64,000 bases of DNA from Pseudomonas panipatensis (GCF_900099785.1 NZ_FNDS01000001.1:62001-126000); one strand, 5' to 3'. Positions 32,946 to 42,900 are shown, counted from the stretch's first letter. The notes: generated by a model not told the origin, from the sequence alone. Numbers and translations are program-made.

Positions 32946-32984
32946 CGCGCGCCTACGCGAGGGAGGTTCTCGGGTAGGCGCGCG
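32946..32984. terminator. Bidirectional hairpin between convergent genes
   Basis: An 11-bp perfect stem is formed by CGCGCGCCTAC (32946-32956) and GTAGGCGCGCG (32974-32984). It lies between the small plus-strand gene and the minus-strand L,D-transpeptidase gene and could end both transcripts. There is no T run. Confidence 0.6.
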
Positions 32985-33025
32985 CGGGGGGCGCGGGGTC
33001 AGCCCCGCGATGAGGCGTGCTTCGC

Positions 33026-33772
33026 TCAGCGCTTGGCGAGGTTCTGCGCGTAGCGGTTGATGCCGGGGTTCTTCGCTACCGTGCAACTGGCGCCGGCGAG
33101 GAACTGCGAGTTGCTCAGCCATTGCTGCTGCGGGTAGTAGGCGAACACGTAGCTGCCTTTCTGCAGGGTGTCGATCAGCTTCTGCGCCACGGCCGGGCGG
33201 ACCGCCGGGCAACCCTGGCTGCGGCCGAGGCGGCCGAGGCCGGGGACCACCTTGGGATCGGCATAGGCGGCGGCGTGGACGACGATGGCGCGCTCTTCGC
33301 TGTTGTCGTTGAAGCCCGGCTCCAGTCCTTGCAGGCGCAGCGAGCGGCCATGCTTGCCGCTGTAGATCTGCCCGGTCTGGTACAGGCCGAGGGACGACTG
33401 GTAGCTGTTCGGCCGGTTGGAGAAGGCGGTGGCCAGGTCGGCGCCGCTGTTCTTGCCGTGGGCCACCCACTCTTCGAAGAGCAGCTTGCGCTGCTTCAGG
33501 TCGAACACCCAGAGGCGCTTGTCGCGCGAGGGCTTGGAGTAGTCGATGACGGTCAGCAGCTCACCCTTGCCGCCCAACTGGCTGCTGGCGCACTGGTAGG
33601 CGTTGAGCGCCAGGCGCAGGGCCTTGATGTCGGTGGCCGGGGCCAGGCGGTGCAGTTCTTCGGCGCTGGGCAGACCAGCGGCATGGGCGGCGCTCCAGCC
33701 TCCCAGCGCATAAAGCGCAGCCCCGGCAAACAACGGCCGGAGCTTTCCCCACAGCAGTGCAATGGACGGCAT
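33026..33772 (-). CDS. L,D-transpeptidase of the YkuD_2 (murein LDT catalytic) family
   Basis: A 248-residue exported protein with an N-terminal hydrophobic signal (LFAGAALYALGGWSAAHA). The catalytic region has His166 in AIVVHAAAYAD and Cys188 in LGRSQGCPAVRP, the SxGCxA-type motif of the YkuD_2 family, with NSYQSSLGLYQTGQIYSGKH before it. It probably cross-links or modifies peptidoglycan, or tethers an envelope component, in the periplasm. It is adjacent to, and transcribed in the same direction as, a second, unrelated L,D-transpeptidase that lies upstream, separated by an AT-rich 84-base gap, so it probably has its own promoter. Confidence 0.85.
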   Translation of the reverse strand: MPSIALLWGKLRPLFAGAALYALGGWSAAHAAGLPSAEELHRLAPATDIKALRLALNAYQCASSQLGGKGELLTVIDYSKPSRDKRLWVFDLKQRKLLFEEWVAHGKNSGADLATAFSNRPNSYQSSLGLYQTGQIYSGKHGRSLRLQGLEPGFNDNSEERAIVVHAAAYADPKVVPGLGRLGRSQGCPAVRPAVAQKLIDTLQKGSYVFAYYPQQQWLSNSQFLAGASCTVAKNPGINRYAQNLAKR

Positions 33773-33856
33773 GGCGCCGGTCCCCCTGTGTTATTTATTC
33801 CTAAGGTCTTTTTTCAGTTAAGCGCGCAAGTGCGCGAAATTTGTCCAGATTTTCGC

Positions 33857-34924
33857 TTATTTTTTAATCGATGCCGGTACCGCCCGTCGGTCATTGGTAG
33901 TGATCACCGTGAAGTCCGAGGTGCTTTGCGTCTCGCGGCTGGACGGCAGGTCGGTGATCACCAGGGTGCTGCCGACGTCCATGGCCAGCAGCAGGTCGTG
34001 CAGGAAGTACGGGTCCATGCTGAATTTGCCCAGCTGTTCGCGCGGTGTCAGGCCGGCCTGCGGGTTGCTCACCTGCACCGCGCTCCAGCGCAGGTTCGGG
34101 GTGGCGCTGGCGATCTGTTCCGGGCTGGGTTTCTGCAGCAGGGAGAAGGCGGCGACGCCGGTTCTGGCGCCGGGGTTGTCGAAACTCACCGGCGCGCTGC
34201 CGATCTGCGTGCCGCCGCGATAAACGTAGGCGCGCCGGTCGGCGCGGCTGATCAGCACCGAGAGCGGTCCGCTGCTCGGGCCGGGGTCGCTCCAGTAAGG
34301 CTCGACCGCCGGGCTGGACGGGCCGCTGGCCCTGCCGTCGCTGACCTGTGGCGCCAGCAGGCCGGGGTGGTAGACCTCCACCGGCGAACTCCTGGCGTCG
34401 GAGATGACCACGGTGGTGGAGCTGAAGCCGGTGACTTCGTAGAGCCGCTTGGCGAAGTCCATGGGCAGGCGGATGCAGCCGTGCGAGGCCGGGTAGCCGG
34501 GCAGGCGGCCGGCGTGCAGGGCGATGCCGTCCCAGGTCAGGCGCTGCATGTAGGGCATGGGCGCACTGTCGTAGAGGTCGGACTGGTACTCGACCTTCTT
34601 CTGCAGGATGGTGAACACCCCGGTGGGGGTTTCCCGGCCACGCTTGCCGGTGCTGACGGTGGCCACGCCGATGGCGATGCCGTTGCGGTACACGTAGGCG
34701 CGCTGTTCGGTAAGGCTGACCACCACGGTCACCGGCCCTTGCGGGGAGATTTCCGGGTACCAGAGGAATTGCCCGGGGCGCAGCTTCTTCACGGCGGCCT
34801 GCAGGTCGTTCAGCGGCGAGGCGTGCCCGGAGGCGGCCTGAGGCGATGCGGCGAAGGCTGGCGCTACCAGTGCCGGGGTGGCGGCCAGGCCGAACAGCAA
34901 CAGGGTGGTGTGCAGAATCTTCAT
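33857..34924 (-). CDS. L,D-transpeptidase with a degenerate second YkuD copy
   Basis: A 355-residue exported protein with a signal peptide (LLLFGLAATPALVAPAFA). Residues 64-176 form an active YkuD domain: VVSLTEQRAYVYRNGIAIGV, TPTGVFTILQK, His137 (IALHAGR) and the catalytic SHGCIRLP with Cys150. Residues 220-325 repeat the same pattern (VLISRADRRAYVYRGGTQIG, TGVAAFSLLQK, ending STLVITD like STTVVISD) but have no HGC motif, so the second copy cannot be catalytic. It should act on peptidoglycan in the periplasm. The second copy may bind substrate or partner. It is monocistronic, with TGAAGAT near the start. Confidence 0.86.
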   Translation of the reverse strand: MKILHTTLLLFGLAATPALVAPAFAASPQAASGHASPLNDLQAAVKKLRPGQFLWYPEISPQGPVTVVVSLTEQRAYVYRNGIAIGVATVSTGKRGRETPTGVFTILQKKVEYQSDLYDSAPMPYMQRLTWDGIALHAGRLPGYPASHGCIRLPMDFAKRLYEVTGFSSTTVVISDARSSPVEVYHPGLLAPQVSDGRASGPSSPAVEPYWSDPGPSSGPLSVLISRADRRAYVYRGGTQIGSAPVSFDNPGARTGVAAFSLLQKPSPEQIASATPNLRWSAVQVSNPQAGLTPREQLGKFSMDPYFLHDLLLAMDVGSTLVITDLPSSRETQSTSDFTVITTNDRRAVPASIKK

Positions 34925-34997
34925 CGTGGTCCTTCGAGGCGCTGGCGTCCTCGCAGCTTAGTCGGCGTCGCAGGGCCGCTGCAAACCCTCTCGGGCG

Positions 34998-35693
34998 TCA
35001 TTCCAGGTCAGCGATTTCCGCCGCGCTGAGGGCGCGATACTGGCCGGGCGCCAGCTGCGGATCGAGGCTCAGGCTGCCCATGCGCTCGCGGTGCAGCCGC
35101 GTCACCTTGTTCTGAAAGTGCCCGAACATGCGCTTGACCTGGTGGTAGCGGCCTTCGTGCAAGGTCAGGCGGGCGGCGCGCGGGGCGAGGATTTCCAGGT
35201 GCGCGGGGAGGGTGGTGAGGTCTTCGTAGCGGAAGTACAGGCCCTCGGCGAAGACCTGCGCGTAGTGCGCCTCGATCGGCTGCTCGGTCTCCACGTAGTA
35301 GACCTTGGCCAGCTTGCGTCCGGGCAGGGTCATGCGCCGCGACCACTGGCCGTCGTTGGTGATCAGCAACAGGCCGGTGCTGTTGAAGTCGAGGCGCCCG
35401 CCGATGTGCAGGTCGTCCTTGTCCGGTTCGTCGAGCAGATCGAGCACGGTGCGGTGCTCGGCATCGCGGGTGGCGCTGACGCAGCCCGCAGGCTTGTGCA
35501 GCATGAAGTAGCGCGCCGGCTTGCCGGCCTGCAGCAGTTCGCCGTCCAGCTCCACGCGGTTGAACACGCGCACTTCGTGCTGGCCGTCGCGCACGCTGGC
35601 GCCATCGACTCGCACGCGCCCGGCGGCGAGGTGCAGGCGCGCGTCCTGGCGGCTGAGATGCGGCAGGTTGGCGAGGAAACGGTCCAGGCGCAT
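34998..35693 (-). CDS. RsuA-family 16S rRNA pseudouridine synthase
   Basis: A 231-residue pseudouridine synthase. An S4 RNA-binding domain (MRLDRFLANLPHLSRQDARL, GRVRVDG) occupies about 1-58 and is followed by the catalytic domain with HIGGRLDFNSTGLLLITNDG, giving the catalytic Asp102, and LTLHEGRYHQVKRMFGHF. This is the RsuA/RluB/E/F layout; length and lack of an extra C-terminus fit RsuA-like proteins acting on 16S rRNA U516. The start ATG 35693 overlaps the stop of the small Cys-rich gene (TGATG), so it is chosen over the upstream in-frame start at 35813. The paralogue type is not certain. Confidence 0.88.
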   Translation of the reverse strand: MRLDRFLANLPHLSRQDARLHLAAGRVRVDGASVRDGQHEVRVFNRVELDGELLQAGKPARYFMLHKPAGCVSATRDAEHRTVLDLLDEPDKDDLHIGGRLDFNSTGLLLITNDGQWSRRMTLPGRKLAKVYYVETEQPIEAHYAQVFAEGLYFRYEDLTTLPAHLEILAPRAARLTLHEGRYHQVKRMFGHFQNKVTRLHRERMGSLSLDPQLAPGQYRALSAAEIADLE

Positions 35694-35908
35694 CAGCTCG
35701 GCTCGTCCGTAGGCGGCAGGTTCTGCGCACAGCGTGGGCAGAGGCAGGCGCGGTCGAGTTGCTCGGGCGGCACGCGGCGCAGCGCCTGCGGGTCGATCCG
35801 CGCGGCGAAGCACCAGCAGGCGGCGTCGCTGGCGTCCGGGCTGGCCTGGCGGCAGTGGTTGCGTTGGCCGCAGAGCGGGCAGCGGCTGGGGTCGAGGGTG
35901 TCGCTCAT
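35693..35908 (-). CDS. Cysteine-rich CWC-type small protein
   Basis: A 71-residue protein with eight cysteines in C-x2-C, C-x-C and C-x-C-x2-C groups (10/13, 19, 31/33, 55/57/60), including AACWCFAARID, the CWC motif that names the family. It very likely binds zinc or iron. In Pseudomonas such genes commonly lie next to an RsuA-type gene, as here, where the stop overlaps the synthase ATG. ATG 35908 is chosen because the first Cys pair follows at once; a longer start at 35938 is possible. A role in rRNA modification is a guess from context. Confidence 0.78.
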   Translation of the reverse strand: MSDTLDPSRCPLCGQRNHCRQASPDASDAACWCFAARIDPQALRRVPPEQLDRACLCPRCAQNLPPTDEPS

Positions 35909-35993
35909 GGGCGTCTGACGGTGTTGCGACGGGCGCACAGGGTGCAGCCCCCGGCGCTTGCGCGCAAGGGGCTGGCGATGGCCGACCTGCCGA

Positions 35994-36818
35994 TCACTGC
36001 GCCTGTATCTGCTCGATCCAGGGCTCCAGGCGTTGGCCGAAGGCGACCTCGGCGACGAAGGGTTCCCCGGCTTCCTCGATGGCGCGGCGTTCGGCGCGCG
36101 GGGCCAGCCCTTCGAGTTCGGCGTGCCAGCGCTGCGGCACGTTCAGTGCGCGCACGCCCTCGGTGCTGGCGTTGCCGCCGATGACCCAGGCGCGGTTGCG
36201 GTACAGCGACAGCGGCCGCACCTGGCCATGCACGATGGCGTAGTGCTGGCGGTCCGGGTAGCGCGCGCGCAGCGCCCGCAGGTCGGTGCCGGCGTCGGCG
36301 AGGAACAGGCGGCTGGCGAGATTCTCTTCGTGCTCCAGGTTCTCGCGCTGGAAATCCCGCTCGCTCTTCAGGTGCACGTTGTCGGGGGCGGCGGCCAGGG
36401 CCTTTTCCGCCTGCGCCAGGCGTTGCCGCGCCAGGCGCAGCTCGCGCTGGTACAGCGGGCCGTCGAGTTCCAGCACCAGCAGGGCGTCGCGCGCCTGCTG
36501 GTGGTCGAAGAGCAGGGCGCTGCCACGGTCGATGTGCGTCGGCACGCGGAAGCCCAGGCCCTGCATGGTTTCTGCGGCGATACGCGGCGCCCAGGGGGCG
36601 TCGGGTTCGTCGCTGGGGAGGCGCCACAGCAGGCGCAGGCTGATGCCGCTGTTTTCCTGGTGCCAGTCGCTGTTGCGCTGCAGTTCGCGCTCGCTCAGGG
36701 TCAACCGGCTTTCCGGTTCGCCGCTGCGGTTCCAGGCCGCCGCGCCGAGGGCGGCGGCGTTGACCAGCAGGACCAGGCCGAGTCCGGCGAGCAGGCCGTG
36801 GCTACGTGTCCAGTTCAT
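35994..36818 (-). CDS. DUF4824 family membrane-anchored protein
   Basis: A 274-residue protein with one N-terminal transmembrane helix (GLLAGLGLVLLVNAAALGAA at about 9-28) and a soluble domain outside. The core has LTLSERELQRNSDWHQENSG and, later, LYQRELRLARQRLAQAEKAL and HYAIVHGQVRPLSLYRNRAW. This is the DUF4824 pattern and it follows a DUF2157 gene as usual. Start and DUF2157 stop overlap by four bases (ATGA). In related arrangements the pair is GDYXXLXY-like and of unknown function. A transmembrane, periplasmic role is likely. Confidence 0.78.
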   Translation of the reverse strand: MNWTRSHGLLAGLGLVLLVNAAALGAAAWNRSGEPESRLTLSERELQRNSDWHQENSGISLRLLWRLPSDEPDAPWAPRIAAETMQGLGFRVPTHIDRGSALLFDHQQARDALLVLELDGPLYQRELRLARQRLAQAEKALAAAPDNVHLKSERDFQRENLEHEENLASRLFLADAGTDLRALRARYPDRQHYAIVHGQVRPLSLYRNRAWVIGGNASTEGVRALNVPQRWHAELEGLAPRAERRAIEEAGEPFVAEVAFGQRLEPWIEQIQAQ

Positions 36819-37891
36819 CACGGGCGTCCTCCCAGCAGGCCATGCACGTTGCGCAGGTAGCGCAGGACGAAGAGGATCAGCACCGCCGCCAGTCCCAGCA
36901 CCAGGAAGAACAGGTACTTGGGCATGGCGTCCCACCACCAGTCGAAGAACTTGGTGTAGAGGAAGATGACGAAGAACACCAAGCCGGTATTCACCACCTC
37001 CGGCCATTCGCGCTTGGCGCCCAGCCAGATGGCCGCCGCGGCGAAGACGAAGCCGAGCACCTGGTAGAAGCCTTCCAGGCGGTGCGCGCTGAAGGGCAGG
37101 TAACTGCCGCCGCCCCAGTTGGCCATCACCAGCATCGGTAGGAACAGGCCGAGCAGGCCGAACTCGCGGTACAGCGCGGCGAAACCGTCGAAGCGGTGCT
37201 GGTTGAACAGCAGGGGGATGGCGAAGATCAGCAGCGCGGCGGGGAAGAAGTTCTCCGGGCGTTCGCCGACGTCCAGCCAGTAGACGCCGTTCCAGGTGCC
37301 GCAGCGCGCGGCGACGAAGCCCATCAGGCAGATCAGCCCGGCGCCCAGCAACAGCCGCGACTGGCAGACGTAGGCGAGCAGCAGGGCATAGGCGGCCCAG
37401 GGCAGCAGGGCGCGGTCCGAGGGGGTGATGTTGAAGATCTGCCCGAGCATGCTGACGTTCAGCACCAGGGCGGCGAAGGCCAGCATGGCCGACAGTTTGG
37501 CGAAGTAGCCGGAGGCGTCGTGGCGTTGCAGCCAGAAGGTCGCCAGCAGGGTGACCAGGGAGGCGCCGATGAGGATGGCGACCTGGACGCTTTCGCCGAA
37601 CAGCCCCCAGAACTGGTAGAAGAGGAAGAACAGGCTGGCCGCCAGGGCCAGCGCGCCGAGGAACGAGGCCATGCGCATGCCCAGGGAGAGGCGGCTGTCC
37701 TGGCTGTCGCGGTCGATGTCGAATTGTGCGCGGTAGTCGTCGAGCAGGCGCAGGTGGTGCGCCTCCAGGCCGGCGCGCTGGTCCGCGTCCAGGCTCAGCG
37801 CGCCTTCCTCGCGCAGGCGTTGCAACTCGCGGGTGAAGGCGTGGATGTCATTGACCCTCGATTGGGCGTCGTGATGGCTGAGCGTGGGCAT
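36818..37891 (-). CDS. DUF2157 family multi-pass membrane protein
   Basis: A 357-residue protein with a cytoplasmic N-terminal helical region (about 1-70, with ELQRLREEGALSLDADQRAG) and about nine transmembrane helices, e.g. MASFLGALALAASLFFLFYQ and VAILIGASLVTLLATFWL. This matches DUF2157 proteins, whose function is unknown. It forms a two-gene unit with the DUF4824 gene. It lies just after the guanidine operon but is separated from it by a 10-bp hairpin (37951-37981), so it is probably an independent unit. Confidence 0.78.
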   Translation of the reverse strand: MPTLSHHDAQSRVNDIHAFTRELQRLREEGALSLDADQRAGLEAHHLRLLDDYRAQFDIDRDSQDSRLSLGMRMASFLGALALAASLFFLFYQFWGLFGESVQVAILIGASLVTLLATFWLQRHDASGYFAKLSAMLAFAALVLNVSMLGQIFNITPSDRALLPWAAYALLLAYVCQSRLLLGAGLICLMGFVAARCGTWNGVYWLDVGERPENFFPAALLIFAIPLLFNQHRFDGFAALYREFGLLGLFLPMLVMANWGGGSYLPFSAHRLEGFYQVLGFVFAAAAIWLGAKREWPEVVNTGLVFFVIFLYTKFFDWWWDAMPKYLFFLVLGLAAVLILFVLRYLRNVHGLLGGRP

Positions 37892-37950
37892 TCTGCATCC
37901 TTGGCGACAGGCGACAGATTCACTCTAGCGACTCCTGGGCCAGCTCTCCA

Positions 37951-37981
37951 GCCCGCCCGGTGTCGCAGTTGCCGGGCGGGC
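37951..37981 (-). terminator. Hairpin at the end of the guanidine operon
   Basis: GCCCGCCCGG (37951-37960) pairs perfectly with CCGGGCGGGC (37972-37981). It lies ten bases after the allophanate hydrolase stop and before the DUF2157 start. No T run is present. Confidence 0.55.
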
Positions 37982-37990
37982 GCGGAAGGC

Positions 37991-39799
37991 TCAGGCGCGG
38001 CTGGCCAGCCAGGCGCGCCAACCGCCGAAGGCGCTGATGTCCTCGGCTCCGTCGAGGCCCCAGGCGTCGCAGATGAAGCCGGTTTCCCAGCGGCCGTCGT
38101 GCAGTTCCACCTTGCCCAGGCCCAGCGGCGCCGGGATGCCGGTGAGGAAGGAACCGAGTTCGGCACTGGGCAGTTCCCAGACTTCCACGTCGATGGCCTG
38201 GCCGCCCTCGGCCACGCGGAGCATGCCCGGGCGCAGCGGCGGCCCGCCGGCCAGGGCGTAGAGCTTGTAGGCGGGGGCGCTGCGGGTGGCTTCGAGCAGA
38301 CGCGCGCCGCGCTGGCGCAATTGCCCGTTCAGCGCCAGGCCATCGAGGTGCGCGCCGCACACCACCAGGCGCGCGCGGTCATTGCGCGCGGTGCCGGCCG
38401 GCGCCGGCGTGGCCAGGGCGTTGCCACCGATCAGCGGCAGGCCGCTGTGGCGTTGCAGGGCATCGCCGAGGCTGAGCAGGTACTGATCGGTGAAGACCCG
38501 GCCGAACAGGGTCAGGCCCCAGGGCAGGCCGTTGGCCATGAAGGCGCTGGGCAGCGCCACGGCGGCGTAGTCGAGCAGGTTCATGAAGTTGGTGTAGTAA
38601 CCCAGTTCGGCGTTGCGCCGCACCGGCTCGGCGTGCAGCTCGGCGAGGGTCACCGGGCGGCCGATGGTCGGCGTGAGCACGCAGTCGAGCTCGGCCAGGA
38701 CGGCATCGCACTGCGCTTTCAGTTCCTGCAGGCGGTACTGCGCGCGGAAGGCCTCCACCGCGCTGGCGCCGGGCGCCTTCTCCAGCACCGCGCGGATCAC
38801 TGGCAGCACCGCCTCGGGATCACGTTCGATGAGCTCGCCGACGACGCTGTAGCGTTCCGCCACCCAGGGCCCTTCATAAAGCAGCCGCGCGGCTTCGAGG
38901 AAGGGCGAGAAATCCACCGTCACGGCTTCGCCACCAAGGGCGCGCAGTTGCGCGATGGCCTGCTCGAACAAGGCCGGGCCTTCGGCGCAACCGAAGAACT
39001 CCAGGTCGGCGCCGCGCGGCACGCCGAAGCGGAACGGCCGCGGGGTGCCGAAGGCGCTGCCGTCGTTCCACAGCGGGTTGCGGCGGCTGTAGGCGTCCAG
39101 CGGGTCGTGGCGCGCGCTCAGGGCGAGCAATTCGCTGGCTTCGGCGGCGCTGGCGGTGAAGAAGGTGATGCTGTCCAGGCTGCGGCAGGCCGGCAGCAGG
39201 CCGTGGTTGGACAGCAGGCCCTTGGATGGCTTGAGCCCGACCAGGTTGTTCAGCGCCGCCGGCACCCGCCCGGAGCCGGCGGTGTCGGTACCCAGGGCGA
39301 AGCTGGCGACGCCCAGCGCCACGGCCAGCGAGGAGCCGGCGCTGGAGCCGCCGGAGGGGTACTCCGGCAGCACGCTGTTGCGGCATTCGCCGTAGGGCGA
39401 GCGGGTGCCGTTGAGGCCGGTGGCGAACTGGTCGAGGTTGGTCTTGCCCAGCGGCACCGCGCCCAGTTCGATCAGCCGTTGCACCAGGCTCGCCGATTCG
39501 TTCGGGGTGTAGGCGAAGGCCGGGCAGGCGGCGGTGGTGGGGATGCCGGCGAGGTCGATGTTGTCCTTGATGGCGAAGGGGATGCCGTACAGCGGCAGGG
39601 TCTCCGGCGACTGCCCGTCCAGCGCGGCCAGGTAGGGCTCCAGTTCGTCGAGGCTGAGCAGGTGCAGGAACAGGTGGTAATCCGGGTTCAGCGCCGCGGC
39701 TTTGTCGCGCAGGCCGGCGATCAGTTGGCGCGGGGTGCTGCGGCCGTCGCGGTAGATGGCGCGGAGGGTGGCGAGGCGGAGGTCGAAGGCTTGGCTCAT
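37991..39799 (-). CDS. atzF: Allophanate hydrolase
   Basis: A 602-residue amidase-signature enzyme with the family's full length, including the C-terminal domain (from about 470) found in AtzF. The Ser-Ser-Lys triad is visible: Lys78 (PFAIKDNID), Ser152 (PSGGSSAGSS) and Ser176 (DTAGSGRVP). Spacings of 74 and 24 are the same as in AtzF (Lys91, Ser165, Ser189 as I recall). It hydrolyses allophanate to two CO2 and two NH3, the last step of guanidine or urea carboxylation. It is the last gene of the operon, about 165 bases after the carboxylase gene and separated by a stem (39927-39948). Confidence 0.92.
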   Translation of the reverse strand: MSQAFDLRLATLRAIYRDGRSTPRQLIAGLRDKAAALNPDYHLFLHLLSLDELEPYLAALDGQSPETLPLYGIPFAIKDNIDLAGIPTTAACPAFAYTPNESASLVQRLIELGAVPLGKTNLDQFATGLNGTRSPYGECRNSVLPEYPSGGSSAGSSLAVALGVASFALGTDTAGSGRVPAALNNLVGLKPSKGLLSNHGLLPACRSLDSITFFTASAAEASELLALSARHDPLDAYSRRNPLWNDGSAFGTPRPFRFGVPRGADLEFFGCAEGPALFEQAIAQLRALGGEAVTVDFSPFLEAARLLYEGPWVAERYSVVGELIERDPEAVLPVIRAVLEKAPGASAVEAFRAQYRLQELKAQCDAVLAELDCVLTPTIGRPVTLAELHAEPVRRNAELGYYTNFMNLLDYAAVALPSAFMANGLPWGLTLFGRVFTDQYLLSLGDALQRHSGLPLIGGNALATPAPAGTARNDRARLVVCGAHLDGLALNGQLRQRGARLLEATRSAPAYKLYALAGGPPLRPGMLRVAEGGQAIDVEVWELPSAELGSFLTGIPAPLGLGKVELHDGRWETGFICDAWGLDGAEDISAFGGWRAWLASRA

Positions 39800-39926
39800 G
39801 GTCTGGTGTCCAGTTCAGGGCCGGCTGCCCTGTCCCCCGGCCCTCATCTGGAGGGCGAGGGGGGAAGGCGCAATCCGGCGCGAGTTGTAGAAAGCGTTCG
39901 GTCGTTGAGGCGGGCGTCGAACGGTT

Positions 39927-39948
39927 CCCTCTCCCCGCTGGGAGAGGG
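39927..39948. repeat. CCCTCTCCC stem-loop between carboxylase and allophanate hydrolase
   Basis: CCCTCTCCC (39927-39935) and GGGAGAGGG (39940-39948) pair around a four-base loop. It is the CCCTCTCCC/GGGAGAGGG type of intergenic repeat common in gammaproteobacteria. It may tune the level of the last gene. Confidence 0.65.
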
Positions 39949-39964
39949 GGGCTCCGCCGTGCGG

Positions 39965-42900
39965 TCAGGCCTCTTCCAGCACCACCACGCGCTGCCCCGC
40001 CCGCACCGGCGAGCCGGGCTGCACGCGGACTTCGCGGACCACGCCGTCGCGCGGTGCGGTGAGGGGGATTTCCATCTTCATCGACTCAAGGATCACCAGC
40101 ACGTCGCCGGCCTTGACGCTGGCGCCCTCGGCCACCTGCACCTGCCAGAGATTGCCGGCGACATGGCTTTCGATGGCGTGCTGGCCAGCGCCCAGCGGCG
40201 CATCCTCACCGAGTTCGGGGGCGACTTCCTCGCTGTCGAAATGCGCCTGGCCGGAAGCGATCCAGCGCTGCCGTTCGGCGTCGAAGGCGGCACGCTGGTG
40301 GTCGCGGAAAGCGGCGATGCCCTCGGCCTCGCGGGCGAGGAAGTCCTGGTAGTCGGCCAGGCGCAGCTCGCTGTGCTCGATGCGCAGCGGGTAGCGCCCG
40401 AGGGGGAAGTCGCGGCGGATGCGCAGCAGTTCCTCGGCGTCCACCGGATAGAAGCGGATCTGGTCGAAGAAGCGCAGCAGCCAGGGCTTGCCGTCGAAGG
40501 CCTCGACTGCGCGGTAGCGGTTCCACATCTGCAGGGTGCGGCCGACGAACTGGTAGCCGCCGGGGCCTTCCATGCCGTACACGCAGAGGTAGGCGCCGCC
40601 GATGCCCACCGAGTTTTCCGCGGTCCAGGTGCGCGCCGGGTTGTACTTGGTGGTGACCAGCCGCTGGCGCGGGTCGAGCGGGGTGGCGACGGGCGCGCCG
40701 AGGTAGACGTCGCCGAGGCCGAGCACCAGGTAGCTGGCGTCGAAGACGGTGCGGTACACGGCCTGCAGGTCCGGCAGCTCGTTGATGCGGCGGATGAACT
40801 CCAGGTTGCTCGGGCACCAGGGCGCGTCCTTGCGCACCGTGGTCATGTACTTGTCGATGGCCAGGCGGCAGGCCGGGTCGTCCCAGGACAGCGGCAGGTG
40901 GACGATGCGCGAGGGCACGCGCAGGTCCTGCGCCGAGCAGACGTCGTCCCAGAGACCGGCGACGGTGGCCAGCAGCCGTTGCAGCGGCAGGGTTTCCGGC
41001 TGGTAGTGCACTTGCAGCGAGCGGATGCCCGGCGTCAGGTCGATCACGCCGTCCAGGGCCAGGGCCTCCAGCGCCTGCATCAGCGCATGGCCACGGAAGC
41101 GCAGCACCAGGTCCAGCTCCGCCGGGCCGATTTCCAGCAGCAGGTGGGTGTCGCCGGAGAGCCGCGCGACCAGGCGCGTGTCGCCTTCGCCGAGGTCGAG
41201 CACGATGGGCGAGAGCAGGTGCTCCGCGGTCGTCCGTTGCGGCGCGGCGAGGCGCTGCCCGGTGCTGGCCTGGAGGCTCCGCACTTCGCCGTTGCGCGCC
41301 TGCGCCAGGGCCCGCGCGCTGGAGATATCCACCGGCTCGAAGCGCACCTTGTCGCCGGCCTTGAGCTGGCCGAGCTGCCAGAGGTCGGCCTCGATCACCG
41401 TCACCGGGCAGACGAAGCCGCCCAGGCTCGGGCCGTCCGGGCCGAGGATCACCGGCATGTCGCCGGTGAAGTCCACCGCGCCGACGGCATAGGGGTTGTC
41501 GTGGATGTTCGACGGGTGCAGGCCGGCCTCGCCGCCGCTGTCGCGCACCCATTCCGGCTTCGGCCCGATCAGGCGCACGCCGGTGCGGCTGGAGTTGAAA
41601 TGGACCTCCCAGGCGGTGGCGAAGAACGTCTCGATGTAAGCCGGGCTGAAGTATTCCGGGGCGCCGTGGGGGCCGTAGATGACGCGGATGCGCCGCAGCG
41701 CCGGCAGCTCGCTGCGCAGTTCGGCCGGCAGGCACTCGCCGTGGCGCGCGTCGTGCAATGGCGCCAGGTGCAGCACGTCGCCGGCGCGCAGGGCGCGGCC
41801 GCCGTGGCCGCCGAACTGGCCGAGGGTGAAGGTGCTCTTGCTGCCCAGGTAGTCCGGCAGTTGCAGGCCGCCGCGCAGGCACAGGTAGCTGCGCGCCCCG
41901 GCGCCGGCGATGGCGCCCAGGCTGAGCACGGCGCCGGCCGGCACGAAGAGCGTGCGGTCCATCGGCTGCTCGCGGCCGTCGAGGGTCACGCCGATCGGCG
42001 CGCCGCAGACGGCGACCACGGCGTCGGTGTTGAAGCGCAGGCTCGGACCGTTGAGGGTGATCTCCAGCGCCGCCGCGCCTTCCGGGTTGCCCAGCAGACG
42101 GTTGCCGAGGCGCAGCGCGCGGTCGTCCATCGGCCCCGACGGCGGCACGCCCACGGCCCAGTAGCCGAGGCGTCCGGGGTAGTCCTGCACGCTGGTCTGG
42201 GTGCCGGCGCTGAGCACTTCGAGGGTCTCGGCGCGGTAGCGCAGGCCCTCAAGGCAGCGGGTCCAGGGCGAGCCGCTGGCGAAGGGCGTGTCGGCGAGGA
42301 TCTGCCGCAGGTAGCCACGGTTGCATTCGACGCCGTACAGCTCGGTGTCGCCGAGGGCGCGGTCGAGGCTGGCGCGGGCCTGCTCGCGGTCGGGCGCCCA
42401 GGCGATCAGCTTGGCGATCATCGGATCGAAGTAGGGCGGGATCTCGCAGCCGGCCTCGACCCAGGTGTCGAGGCGCAGGTGCTTGCCGTCGGCCGCCGGG
42501 AAGCGCACGGCGGTGAGCAGGCCGGGGCAGGGCTGGAAGTCGCGGCCCGGGTCCTCGGCGTAGAGCCGGGCCTGGATGGCGTGGCCCACGGGCTCGAGGC
42601 CGGCGGCCAGCTCGGCCAGCGGCGGCAGCTCGCCGGCCGCCAGTTCGATCATCCAGCGCACCAGGTCGACGCCCCAGACCTGCTCGGTGACGCCGTGCTC
42701 GACCTGCAGGCGGGTGTTCACTTCGAGGAAGTAGAAGCGTTCGGCCGCGCTGTCGTAGACGAATTCCACGGTGCCGGCGCTGCGATAGTTCACCGCCTTG
42801 GCCAGGGTGATCGCCGCCGCGCAGAGCTGCTCGGCCATGCCGGCCGGCAGGTTCGGCGCCGGGGTTTCCTCCAGCACCTTCTGGTTGCGCCGCTGCACCG

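Noticed and set aside
33026-33060. tRNA-like stem at the transpeptidase end
   Set aside because: No TPsiC or anticodon arm could be traced; ordinary coding sequence.
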